Of a stretch of DNA of 64,000 nucleotides, positions 32,087-43,220 are shown piece after piece. The stretch covers positions 11,370,001 to 11,434,000 of the forward strand of contig CM076954.1 of NCBI GenBank assembly GCA_039566865.1, given 5' to 3'. The stretch's first letter is position 1, and every line of letters begins with the position of its first letter. The position numbers and the translations under genes are program-made. The stretch is from Aurelia coerulea. Lineage: Eukaryota > Cnidaria > Scyphozoa > Semaeostomeae > Ulmaridae. Under the pieces are notes generated by a model, which was not told the origin of the DNA, made no database searches, and was given only the letters and a program-made list of their open reading frames with translations.

Positions 32087-32184
32087 TTGCAAAAGTAAAA
32101 TGGATTTCTAGTCATAATTTTGCTGCAGTTTACTTAAATGCTGAAGCAGAAGAGCCTCCAAAATTCTTCTGCATTGTTACTCAG
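32087..32184 (+). CDS. NUP214: NUP214 exon, beta-propeller
   Basis: Acceptor TTCTCTTATAG, donor CAG|GTAGGT. LAKVKWISSHNFAAVYLNAE corresponds to [21 protein letters not shown]; it ends at a codon boundary. Confidence 0.87.
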
Positions 32185-32460
32185 GTAGGTGGAAGTTTAT
32201 TTGATCTGGAATTGCAAGACCAAAAATGAAGGGAACCTGAATTTTTTTAACTTGACAGCTGAGTAGTGCGAACGAGGGCTACCTAAAAAGGGTGAGTAAC
32301 ATTCTACGTCACATGTTCAGTGAGATTTTATAACATCGCTGAACTATACTGATCATGGTTGAACATTGATGTGTGAAATGTTAAAAGAAATGTTCAGCTG
32401 TTTGGGCAGGGTTTGGTTTGAATTTGTTTATCTTTAAGTTTCTGTTATATTTCATAGCAG

Positions 32461-32558
32461 AAAGATGGGCCAACTATGTACACAAATATGGAAGATATCT
32501 ACTTTGGTTACAATGAAGACAGGCAACTCTGTTTCTATATTGAAGCATTACCAGAATG
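32461..32558 (+). CDS. NUP214: NUP214 exon, beta-propeller
   Basis: The acceptor is ATAGCAG (32459-32460; the AG three bases earlier is equally possible and adds Gln). Donor GAATG|GTTGGT. MEDIYFGYNEDRQLCFYIEA, then LPEW, corresponds to [24 protein letters not shown]. The last codon is split and completed by the next exon. Confidence 0.87.
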
Positions 32559-33024
32559 GTTGGTATATTTTTTGAAGCATATTTTATACTCAATTCCTGC
32601 ATTGAATAAACTTCTGTGTTCCTTCCTGGAACTTTTATGTTGCAGTTCTGTGCTAGAAAGTTGCGCTAGGCTGATTCGCTTAACACCGTTGATTTATCAC
32701 ATCTACTCAATGGTTGTAGTAATCAAATTTTCCAAAGGAAGAATATATTTTCCTTTCATTTGACCTGTGAGCCATCCCTCGCTCTCCCCAGCTATTCGGA
32801 GTTTGGAAAAGTCTTTTCAGCCGAAAAATGATGGAAAAAATACGGTACATCATAGAAGTATAATTTTATATTTTGTATGTTATCGTCAATCATACCAACC
32901 CCGGACTTGTCCTTTGAAATGTTTCTAAGTCCTTAAGCAGTTAGGCAGCCACCAAATTTCTCCTAGTGAATGTGCTTTTCAATCATTTTGACCGTTGAAC
33001 AGTCAGGAAATCTAATGTTGGCAA

Positions 33025-33523
33025 CATAGGGCTCAAATCTTTAAAAAGGTCGGTGTAAAATTCTATTACAGTTTCCTTTGAATTACATGGCTTGGAAGGA
33101 ACTTAGCGTTTTTTCTGTAAATCTGTCGTGGAAATTCATTGATATCTTAATTAGTTTCAAAATGGCGGCATTTATTAAATTTGAGGCTATGACGTCATCA
33201 AATTTCTAAATCCTAAGCCAGAAAAGATACTGATTTCTGCTTTTCACTATACTGTAGGCCTTCATAAACCATGGTTTTCTTGAAAGTTATATGATTTTTC
33301 CTCCTTTGGTTTAGGATTTACGATGATTTAAATGTTTTCAAAATTTTCCATGAATTCTTTCAAAAATATTCAAATAGCCGTCATTTTGAAAAAAATCAAG
33401 ATATCAAAAAATTTCCACGGCAAATTTACAGCAAAGTACCATAAGTTCCTTTCAAGCAATTCAATTCAAAAGAAAAATGTCATAGAATTTTACATCCACC
33501 TTTTTAAAGATTTGAGCCCTATG
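33025..33523. mobile_element. Foldback MITE family 'CATAG', copy 2, 13-bp flank repeat
   Basis: Ends CATAGGGCTCAAATC and GATTTGAGCCCTATG are perfect inverses. CTAATGTTGGCAA is repeated directly at 33012-33024 and 33524-33536. Inner arms match those of copy 1, and the core has ATGACGTCATCAAAT. Confidence 0.75.
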
Positions 33524-33536
33524 CTAATGTTGGCAA

Positions 33537-35059
33537 AATGTTGTTGGCAATTATACCAAATGTGCGGAACAGGACCTGTCTTGGCCAAATGTAACTTGGC
33601 AAGACACAGTCACAAATGAGTTTTTTTGGGCGAGTGTCAAATGTCAAGAAGGCGGCAAATGTTTCACGTATTGTATCGCTATATCCTACAATTCTCTTCC
33701 TTTCATTTCCAGGTATTTCAGGTGTCACAGCATTATGATTGCTTGTCCCTCTCATCAAACTTATCTCTACTGTTATTCCTCATTACTCAATCTTTGTAAT
33801 AGATTAGTCTGGGTGAAATATTATTTGGAAAATTTTGACCTACTATTTTCGTTTAATTTATCAACGAACTATTTTGTTTGCGACGAGGGACTCAAAACCG
33901 TTTCCTGTAAGCGTGGTAAACTTTTAAATCCCAGCAATTTTTCTATGTTTATTGATGACACCGGAAACTTGCCATGATCGAACTGACAGCAAATTGTATT
34001 GACTTGCAACAGGAGAGCTTGAAAATTGCTGTTTATTTGATGCAAGCTCTCGAAGGGAGATTGTTCATCAAACTGTCTTTGACAGAGAAAGTTTTAGGAT
34101 TAATGAAATGTTAGGAACCAACAACAGACGCAAATTTCGCTGTGAAATGTTCTGAGAAATGATTTCTGACAAGTAATTTCAAGCTAAAATCTGTAAGGAT
34201 GGTATGGGTTTCTTGTGCATGCTTGTGCTTGTATTGTTATCTTGTTAAGGCTTTTTAGCATTTCCTAATAAATAGCTATTAATTGAGATAGTATAGAATC
34301 ATGACATGCTGGGTAACTTCGTATGGGCTTTATTTTACGTCTAAGGCTTTGTATTTGTACTTGCGTTGTTTGGAAGCAAAATCGCTGAAAACGATACCCC
34401 TTTCAAGAGCACATACCCGCTACGAAAACTTATATACTATGAAGGAGGCGGACGCAAAGAAAAAGACAGATTTTTGGCACACTGAGGCCTTTCGAACCTA
34501 CGGTCTCATCAGAATGTGACTTAAAATTTAAAGTTAGAGTATGGATTTCTTTTATATGGCGAAAAGGATTAATATGATTGACAGATTTATTCACGTTATC
34601 TTATGCCAACGGGGTTTCACAGAGTTGATTTGATGATTGATGATTCATTCAATTCACCAAGGCGTGTCCATGTTTAAATATTTTCTTAATCCACTAATAA
34701 ATTTGAGTCATTTAATTTCATAATAAAAGCGTAAACTTTGAAGAAGGGTTCTTTCAGGTTCTTATTCGTTTTCCGCAGTTAAACACGTGTCTAGGAAAGT
34801 TGCAAGTCGATATTCCGCTTCTAGACTCCGATTTGTGATTGTTCATTCGTTTTCTTAAATTCATTGTTTGCCCAATGTAATTCATGTTGCCGTTAAAAAG
34901 GTTGCACGAGAAAAAAAATATATAGCGTTCTTGCTATTGCAGGTGATTTGCAATTTTATGTCAGTCCCGCTACGAAAGTCTTTGAAGTGCCCTACCCCGG
35001 CGCTTATGTAAAAAAAAATTGAGCAAAGAATTTTTAACTAGTTAATATTAATTTTCTAG
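33537..35059. other. NUP214 intron, nothing recognised
   Basis: AT-rich sequence, ending in acceptor TAATTTTCTAG. No element ends were found. Confidence 0.4.
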
Positions 35060-35126
35060 GAATATGCTTACTACGATGGCAAGCAATGCTTTCGAAGGTG
35101 TTCCGATTGGCAAGTTGGATAACAAG
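35060..35126 (+). CDS. NUP214: NUP214 exon, beta-propeller
   Basis: Acceptor ATTTTCTAG, donor AAG|GTATGA. (W)NMLTTMASNAFEGVPIGKL, then DNK, corresponds to [23 protein letters not shown]. The phase fits both neighbours. Confidence 0.85.
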
Positions 35127-35164
35127 GTATGATCAAGTCTAGTTTCCGTTGGAAATTTTACTAC

Positions 35165-35895
35165 CCTTCAGTGCTCATTTTCGCCCTTTGTTGCTCTTCG
35201 TTCGTCTTCCTATGTCTGCTTGCTGTAGTCGTTTTGTTGCTGGTCTTCGTTTGTTGTGGTTCGTTCTTTTAGCTTGTTCTGACTTTACGACGGACTGATT
35301 TCCACTGTTACAAATGATCTCTCTTGCTCATTGTTTTTGGTCGTCGATTATTTTGGTGCTTTCATTTGCTTTCCATTTGCTTTTGGCTGCTCCTTCTTGC
35401 TTGTTTGGGTTTTGAGATGTGTTCTTTTCTTCCTCTTGATCTGTTGTTTGTTTTGGTTTTTTGGAATGCGTTTCCATAATATGTGTCCGTTGTGGTTTTA
35501 ACGCGCGACGTAAAACCAAAGCGAGCAATAAAGAGTGGAGAAAGTTCTAACTGAAACCAGGCTGTTGCTATTCTTGGTTTTTTCTACTGGGTTGCTCATT
35601 TTCGTTTTCGTTGCTCGTCTTTTTGCTCCTTGTTGCTTGTCTTTTCTTTGTGTTGCTCGTCCTTTTTGCTCGTTCTGATTTTAAATCTGCCTGCCATTTT
35701 GTTGTTCTTTCCATTTACAATCACCCGCATTTGTGCACTTAGCATTCGAAATGCATTTTCTTGTTCGTTGTTGCTGGTTTTAGGTATACGTCGCTGGTTT
35801 TGGTTTTTGGAGTGCGTTTCCATATTTTGTTCTCATGTAACTCGTTTTGGTTTTAACGCACAACATCAAACAATAAAGAGCAGAACAATTTAAAT
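35165..35895. repeat. Two diverged tandem copies of a T-rich repeat
   Basis: 35170-35535 and 35590-35890 share a TTGCTCATTTTCG start, many TTGCTCGT words, a TTGGAATGCGTTTCCATA / TTGGAGTGCGTTTCCATA block, then GGTTTTAACGC and an AATAAAGAG end. Both are in the same orientation. Origin unknown; the AATAAA at each end suggests a processed repeat. Confidence 0.55.
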
Positions 35896-36434
35896 GGAAA
35901 CAATGCTGTTGAGGTTATGATGTGGAAAGTCCTTATTGGTTTAAGCCCCTTAATTTTATGAGAAAATGCAGTGTGAAAGATCAGACAGCACTCATCGAAG
36001 TCTGTAGCTTTCTCATGAATGTGCTCTTCTTAGTCCTGACTATTTTTTTGCACTGGCCAACTTTTGAAATGATGTTGTTTAGTTTTGGCCAAGAATCCAA
36101 CAGACTCCTATTTTGTTCGAATGCAAGATAAAGTTTGTCAGTTTGGTGGTTTACTTTTTGTACAGTTGTGTGACAGATCGAATTCCATTCCGTTTCAAAA
36201 GTTTGTCCCAATCTTGTTGCTTGCTTTAAGTTCATTACCAAAGGCACAATTATTGTCATCAATGGCTCCGTCATAAGCAAGTGAAAAAGTAGAACTTGAT
36301 TTTGTGTAAAGTCTGATTTTATAAGGCTAATTTCCACTCGGATGGAATTGTCCGAACTTCTGGGATTTTAAACAATCAAAGGTCATGGAGCCGTAAGTTC
36401 CTTTTCAATTTCAAAGATACTTTTACTCAAATCG

Positions 36435-36585
36435 TGCACAGGGGAGGAATTCCACATCTCCCGAAAACAAAACGAAAACGAGTTTTATTTAACGACGACT
36501 GATTTGTCTTCGTTTTCGGTCTTCTTCGGAAATCGGTCAGTGCACTTGGTCAGGGCGATAATGTTTTTCGTTCCTCCCCTGTGCA
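36435..36585. mobile_element. Short palindromic MITE
   Basis: TGCACAGGGGAGGAA at the left and TTCCTCCCCTGTGCA at the right are exact inverses; the inside is also partly self-complementary (CGAAAACGAG / CTTCGTTTTCGG). 151 bp. Confidence 0.65.
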
Positions 36586-37286
36586 AAACTCCTTTTTCTC
36601 CTGTAAACAATGAAATTCCATCCACTTGGACCCAGTAATTTCTTCATCAAAATAGTTGCCGAAGTCAAATTTATGTTTCTGAAGCTCCAAATTCTGCTGT
36701 TTTAGAATCTGAAATCGGATCGCTTAAAAAATTGTAGTATAGTTATCAGCCGTATTGCAAGCAGTTTAATGTACCCGATTATATGATTTTTTGCAAGGTC
36801 GTTGAGCAATTACGTCAGTGCTACGACTCAGTTTTGTTCTTTGAATTCGAACACTGCATATTTTATGGGAAACTCGATTGCACGTTTAAAATCAATTGGA
36901 ATAGAGCTTCAAAGGGACTGTGTCACGTAACCGTAAACAAACCTGTTATCCCTATAATCTATATTGTTTCAGGGACATGTCCATTGTATTCTGCACAAAT
37001 TTTGGTGGATGGAGTGAATCAACAATAGTATTACTTCTGAAGATCCACTGATACCTCTGTAATCTTGCATCATAGAAATGTTTCGTTTGTTTCCCTGCGA
37101 AATTCAAATATCTCTCTTCAAATTAATGTTTTCATTTTGAGCAACTAATGGCAATCTGTGTAATCTTGCCTACTAATAAACTACAAAATCGTCTTTTCGA
37201 ATGAATTTTGTTTAGTTTACTTGAGCCAACCCTTTTAAGTGACTATCGTTGTAATTATGGGTTACACGATGATTTCCCTTTTTCAG

Positions 37287-37407
37287 TGGATGAGATGGAA
37301 TTTGGATGACTCTAGCAGAGTAGTCATGCCTTTTGCCAATGATAATGATGAGACGTTTCCTTGTGGTATAGCCATCAACTTGAATTCCACGTTGGTCATA
37401 ACAGAAG
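37287..37407 (+). CDS. NUP214: NUP214 exon, beta-propeller
   Basis: Acceptor CCCTTTTTCAG, donor GAAG|GTAAGT. WMRWNLDDSSRVVMPFANDN, then DETFPCGIAINL, matches [32 protein letters not shown]. Confidence 0.9.
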
Positions 37408-38919
37408 GTAAGTTATGTTCCAGCAATAGGAGTTTTGAAAAAGATTAGAACAACTCTTTGTGAATGTTTAAACCTAGTGAGAATATACGGTACTGTAAAA
37501 CTTGCATTTAAAGAAAGTATTCAGCTGATGTTTTCAAAAATTAGTAAAACATAGAAATGAAGATATTTCCAAGCTCGAGATGCCAAGCTAATGCGACTGA
37601 TTTGTCTTTCATAAGCACAAACTCTCTTAATGGCATTGTTTTAGAATTTGAAAAGGAATTTAAAAGTAAAGAATGCAACTTTGTGAAGCATAATTATCAC
37701 ATGATTTGCTGATAGTCTTTGAAGTGGCTTTATTTATGCTTTTCAAAGACCGAAATCGTTTTAGAAAGATTGATATTGCAATACATCCGGAGAAATCCAA
37801 GAATCTTTACTGGGGATTAAAGACGAATTTGTGTCCTGAGGCCTACCTGGACAACTAATGTTGTTCACGTATTTTTGTCTTTTTTCATAAAACTGCGCGG
37901 CATTAAGTCACGGATATCGTCGGATTTATTTAGGATAGCTTCAAAGCGAAGAATTCACTTAATCCTGCACTCAGTTTGGCACATTTCGTATTCATATTTA
38001 CATTTCCCCCTTTTTTCCTTGTTTACATCAATGATCTACTATGTGATGTTAAGACCTTAACTGTATCCATGTATACTGACGATACCAGCCTTTGTTATAC
38101 AGTCGTGGCCAAAATTTTAAGACCACGTTTTTGTCAATAGCGTTTCTTGGCGTTACGAGATCCAACTCTGCCTATTTACATTCTTGTAGTTTGTTTAGGT
38201 CACCTTTCCATGTACATTTCGAATGTCGATGTTGTTTTTTGAAGTTTTGTGCCATTTTGCTATGACGTCACAATGAAATCTGTAGAAATTCTCGAAAACT
38301 ATAGTGGTCCTGTCAGCAAGGAGTGTGACCCAAAAAATGTCTTACTCAGCTGGATTTTACATCTATTCATTTCTATGATTTCTTTACAAAATATCCAAAC
38401 TCCACGAAAAAAGTGGCTTCAGGGAAAAAGGTAGCGGCAGGGCTTTTAGTCGGTGAGCAATCCCTGACTTTCATGAGCAGAGAAATACTACTTTGAAATT
38501 CAGTCCAAGCAGCGTCTGGAAGTGCTTTTGCAGATGAATCAGTTTTGTTATACAACTATGGTCTATTCGAGCAACTGCTACGCAACAAATTCAGCAAACT
38601 ATCAATGAAAATAACGAGGAACGAGGCCCAAGGCGAATAAAATTTGCCTGTATATAAACTGAAACATTCGTAAATCAATTCAACAAAGTTATCGATGATT
38701 AATTTTCTGAACTTACAGTTTGAAAAGTGCTCCTAAATCCGAAGGAACTTCATACCAAAAGCCAACTGTGCTTCTACTGAGAACGGGAGTCGTGCTTTTG
38801 ATTTTCGTGTCAAACGTTTCCAGATTTGAGCGTTCGATCCAATCCTCTTGTCTAGCAAGTAAAATTGCTTCCTATCTTCTTAAGACGTTAGCTGAGAACT
38901 TAGCTGAGCAACTCATGTA
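37408..38919. other. NUP214 intron, nothing recognised
   Basis: AT-rich. No RNA gene, element terminus or convincing frame was seen before the MITE at 38920. Confidence 0.4.
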
Positions 38920-39490
38920 CCGGGTGTCCCAAAATGATGTTTGATTGCTTATATGTCCATAACCAATGAACCGATTTTCAAAAAATTTGTTTTATTTGAT
39001 TGCCGAAAGGCTAAATTGTATTCGAAGATGTTGGTTGTGGTTTTACGACGATGTTTTCATATCGATAAACCTGTTCACATTCGAGCCTTAGATGGCATGA
39101 GAAAGAAACGGCCTACTTTTCCAGTCAACATTTTAGATGTGATACAAAGGCAGAGCTCGTATTCATATTCTCTGAATTCAGTTTCAACTGAATTCGTATT
39201 CTCTGAACGACACGTAAGTTCAGCCTTTGTATCACATCTAAAATGTTGACTGGAAAAGTAGACCATTTCTTTTTCATGCCGTTTCTTTTTCATGCCATCT
39301 AAGGCTTGAATTTGAGTAAGTTTATCGATCTTCTTTTCGACATGAAAACATCGGTATAAAAGCACAACCAACATCCTTGAACACAATTTAGCCTTTCGGC
39401 AATCAGATAAAATAAAGTTTTTGAAAATCGGTTAATTGGTTATCGACATATAAGCAGTCAAATGATAATACATCATTTTGGGACACCTGG
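38920..39490. mobile_element. TA-flanked MITE, CCGGGTGTCCC ends
   Basis: Left CCGGGTGTCCCAAAATGATG, right CATCATTTTGGGACACCTGG, TA at 38918-38919 and 39491-39492. The inverted arms are long and continue almost to the centre (GATGTGATACAAAGGC is found inverted near 39220), so the element can form a near-complete hairpin. Confidence 0.8.
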
Positions 39491-39768
39491 TACTTTTGCA
39501 TGAAGATGCACATATTTATCGCAGGTTTTGCTCATTGGAGACAGACCATGCCCACGTTCATATTTTGATGCTGAAAATTGAGAAAACATCTATCGAAATT
39601 GTTAGTTCTCTCTTACGTATGTTTGAAAATATTTCCCATGCAAAATAACCGGTTGCTCTAGAATGGTATGACTGATTGTAATGAAATATGTTTTTTCTTT
39701 CTGAATATTGCTTCAATATGATTGGTATTTGATTCAAATCGGTGTGTGATTTAAGATTATACACTCTA

Positions 39769-41035
39769 CCGGGTGAGTCAATAAAAAAACAATCCCGTTT
39801 GAACGGCCATTGTTTTCTGAATATCAAAGCAATAATGTTGAAAACTGTCTTGTTTTATTACGAATATGTTCAATTAGGTTTGATAATTTAACTGGCTTTA
39901 ATCGGCCATTCCTTCCCATGGATATGGGACATTTTCTGCAGGAAGCCCCTTCCAATTTCCAAAACTGCAAAAACGAGTGAAAACGATGAGAAAAATTGTC
40001 TTGGTTTTCCTTCCTAAAAATGATGACACTCATTTGCATTCATGTATTTTATCCTCTTTGGAGGACAGAATCTCCCTGAATATGTTATTGATACGATGGG
40101 GAAGACTTGTCCATCCTCCCAAGAGGATAGCACGCGCTAAAGCGTGCAGAAGTCATCTGTAAGGCCCGTGTAAAGCAGAAATGTAAGAGAAATTTGTTCG
40201 TGATTTTGGGCACATTTTGAAGGTTTCTTGAAGCGGCATTTTCGAGAAAATCCTTTATGATTTTAGAACGGAGCAGCCGTTTCCAGTCTGGTAAATCTTA
40301 GAGTAGATTTGAAGATATCCACCATTAAATTATATATTTGCCGATATCAGTTTTTTCATATCACAGATCAAAACAACTAAACTACAACGAAGTATAAATA
40401 TTCTGTGACTGTCGTAGCTGGAAAGGACAGGACGTTATCGAGTTCCGACTACGGCAGCCACACACATCAATGGAAAAATATACATTAAGTTTAAGGAAAG
40501 AACATAAAATACTGCAAAAAGAACGAAAATGTTGCTGCTGCTTTGTTCTTGAATTTAATTTGAAGACCGTTTCGTATTTTTGATAAAAGAAATTGTTGCT
40601 TCAAGGATTATTCGATTGGTAATGACATTATACTGCGAGTCCCCGAACAGAAGCAAAATCACACAAAGGTTTAACATCTAGATAAACCAGGAATTTCAGA
40701 GAGCTGATCAAAGAGATCTTGCCGCATCGAGTCAAACTGGGGGCAATGCAGGAGAAAATGCTCGTTGTCTTCTCTGTCGGTACCACAAGCACAAAATGGA
40801 GTAAGACTATCAAAGTTGTGTCTAAATTTATGTTCATTCAGTACACTAAACCTTAAACGCAAGTAATCTCTCGCCTTCAATATCAGAAATGTTGCAGACA
40901 GAAGTTCGCTCCGGTCTTATGATTTTTAATAATTTGCTCTTACACTGAGAAATGGACATTGAATTTTTGATCATCGTGTTGATATCCAGGGAGATATGGC
41001 CTTTCAAACGGTGATTGGTTTTTTTATTCACCCGG
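39769..41035. mobile_element. TA-flanked element, CCGGGTGAGTCA end
   Basis: Left CCGGGTGAGTCAATAAAAAA, right TTTTTTATTCACCCGG, TA at 39767-39768 and 41036-41037. Subterminal CCCGTTTGAACGGCC pairs with GGCCTTTCAAACGG. The interior has AATCGGCCATTCCTTCCC and AGGATAGCACGCGCTAAAGC, shared with 43618-44246. A LINE fragment is inserted at about 40628-41031. Confidence 0.75.
40628..41031 (-). pseudogene. LINE ORF2 C-terminal fragment, frameshifted
   Basis: The minus strand reads SKLLKIIRPERTSVCNISDI, then (after a frame change) YLRLRFSVLNEHKFRHNFDS, then CACGTDREDNEHFLLHCPQF: the RT-tail knuckle seen also at 6195-6370 but less decayed. Inserted in the 39769-41035 element. Confidence 0.7.
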
Positions 41036-41203
41036 TAATAAATTCTGATTTGTCATTTTTGGACAGTATCCGGTAGGTTTTTAACGAAGTTAATCTCTTT
41101 TTGCAAGTGCAACTTGTTACTTTTACAGAGGAATTTTAAAATACGCATAATATATATTAACAGAACTTATACCCTGTTGTTTAAAATATGTCTCTTTCAA
41201 CAG

Positions 41204-41488
41204 GCGAATCAAAGTATCCCCCTGCACCTCTATTCATGCTGGTTTCAACCCATGGAATTCTATGTACCTATCAAATGTTGAATAAATTCCAGGGTGTAAA
41301 TCACAATGTCGTAGTGAAAGCGACAGCCATGAGTTTAGATGGTGTAAGAAAGCCAATGCAAGCTTCACAGCTATCTTCCTCACGGCAGCCCCCACAAGTC
41401 AAGCCGGTAGAAACTAAAACTGGCATCGTTGAAAGCTCGCTGCCTAAACCTTTCTCAGGAGCTGCATTTGGTGGTTTCACTAGTACTG
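41204..41488 (+). CDS. NUP214: NUP214 exon, end of propeller and start of linker
   Basis: Acceptor CTCTTTCAACAG, donor ACTG|GTAAGC. YPPAPLFMLVSTHGILCTYQ, then MLNKFQGV, matches [27 protein letters not shown], the last propeller strands. The rest is Ser/Pro/Gln-rich linker ending SGAAFGGFTSTG, with a first FG dipeptide. Confidence 0.92.
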
Positions 41489-41989
41489 GTAAGCAAAATT
41501 TTTGTTAGCTCCAAAGATAGTTATATATTATCTCAAAGTAAAGAAAACTTTATTTTGTGTGCTAATCTTAAACGGCTTATTAAAATATCGGATTTCCTAA
41601 TAAAAAGTACTTCCGTTTAAAAAATCACCAATCTCGATCATCAAATGTGTCATGAAATTGTCTTTTCAATTTCTTTGTTCAATGACGTAAATATATGTAG
41701 AGATGATAAAATGTTTGTTTCATAGCTTAAGGGTAAACAATAACAGGTTGAGGAATTATTTTGAAATTTTTCATTGTTATTTTGGTATGCAATGATATTT
41801 TGTGCTTCTTTCTTCCATTTTCACCAAAATAAAAGCTTAATACACAAAAAGAAATTGATGTTTTAATCATCAGTTCTTCTTTGAGTATGATTCAAAACCA
41901 GGCAATGCTAAAAAGAGCTAAATTTGATAATTTTTAATCTAATGAAAAGTACTCCTGTTATGATTACTCCTATGATTTAATTTTTCACA

Positions 41990-42606
41990 CCAGGTGAGCC
42001 AGAAAAATGTTCCCACTTTCGAAAATTCGTAGCACCACAAGTACTTCATGGATTTGAATGATAAAAAATCTAGTTAAAAGCCAAAAGATCGAAGTATATT
42101 GTGATTTTTCTCATCTTGTTACGAGCACTGCAAATATAGGTAAATTCAACTTTCATTGTTGCGAAATAATTGAAAGAGGGCCTAAAACACTTGATCAAAT
42201 CGTTAGGACTCTCCTCACACAGAACAATACGCACGGGCGTCTCACTTCTCTCAAGAGTTATAAGACATAGATTCTCAAACAGATACTAAAGATTTTCAAT
42301 CACATGTCAATAAATGTGCAGACGATATCTCTCGCCCATGAGAAATTGCTTTTTCTCTGTTGTTCTGAGCGATGAGTCCTTTATGATTTGATCAAGCATT
42401 TTAGGCATTTTTCAGTAATTTTGCGACCACCAAGTTTTTGTAAACTTGAATTTGCCAATTATTCCAGTGCTCGTAAGAAGACGAGAAATATCACAAAAAT
42501 ACTTCAATCTTTTGGCGGTCAAGCAAATATTGATTCATTCCAATCCATTCAATGCTCTTGATGCTATGAATTTTCAAAAGTGGGAACTTTTTTCTGGCTC
42601 ACCCGG
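41990..42606. mobile_element. TIR MITE, CC(A/G)GGTGAGCCAG ends
   Basis: Left CCAGGTGAGCCAGAAAAATG, right TTTTTTCTGGCTCACCCGG; TA follows at the right (42607-42608) while the left flank is CA. Inverted arms include TTCCCACTTT(C/T)GAAAATTC. A lone related end is at 55869. Confidence 0.7.
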
Positions 42607-42714
42607 TAGGCAATTACTTACTACAATAAATTAATTGATATGAATTGCAATATTGGGCACAGTAGAATTAATATCGATAGCTTCCTTGGATCACACCTGT
42701 AAATGGAAAGATCA

Positions 42715-42945
42715 TAATCCAAACATTTCTTTCCTCTTTCTTTCATTATTTCCTTTGGTTTTCCTTCCTTTCCTCTATATTTGCAATCTTCGTTTTTCTC
42801 TTTCGTCCTATCCTTTGTCCATCCTTCCTCCTTCTATTTCTTTCTTTTTTCCTTCACTTCTACTTTCCTCTCTTCGTCGTTTTCTTTATTTCACTCCTTC
42901 CATTCCACTTTCTCTCTTTCCTCCCCATTTCATCCTTCCAGACAA
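42715..42945. repeat. Polypyrimidine tract
   Basis: About 230 bases, mostly C and T on the plus strand (TTTCTTTCCTCTTTC type). The long frames through it are composition artefacts. Confidence 0.8.
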
Positions 42946-43220
42946 ACGAGCTTCTTACGAAGCTGCTTCGCCGCTCCATACTCTTTTTCCACCTTTGAAC
43001 CAAATCATTTTCCCAGGTATAGCTGATCTTTAGATTAAGAATTACCAAATTTAGCTCTTTTTAGCATTGCCTGGTTTTGAATCATACTCCAAGAAGAACT
43101 GATGATTAAAGCATTTGCTTTGCCAAATTAGAGCTTGATCTATGAAATTTTGGATTTATCTGCAAAATATCTAAGGATCGAGAACTTATCTGTTCCGGTA
43201 TTTGACCAAACAGATTGCAG

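Larger units (their letters stand above)
41850..43115. mobile_element. Foldback element with ~90-bp arms, carrying a nested MITE
   Basis: About 41855-41942 (CAGTTCTTCTTTGAGTATGA, then AAAACCAGGCAATGC) is repeated inverted at about 43025-43112. Inside lie the MITE at 41990-42606 and a polypyrimidine tract (42715-42945). Target duplication not resolved. Confidence 0.65.

Noticed and set aside
35981..36337. 118-residue minus-strand frame as a gene
   Set aside because: No recognisable domain, lies in a NUP214 intron, and such a length is expected by chance in 64 kb.
42653..43033. 126-residue Ser/Leu/Phe/Pro-rich frame
   Set aside because: Produced by the polypyrimidine tract; no motif and no splice logic.
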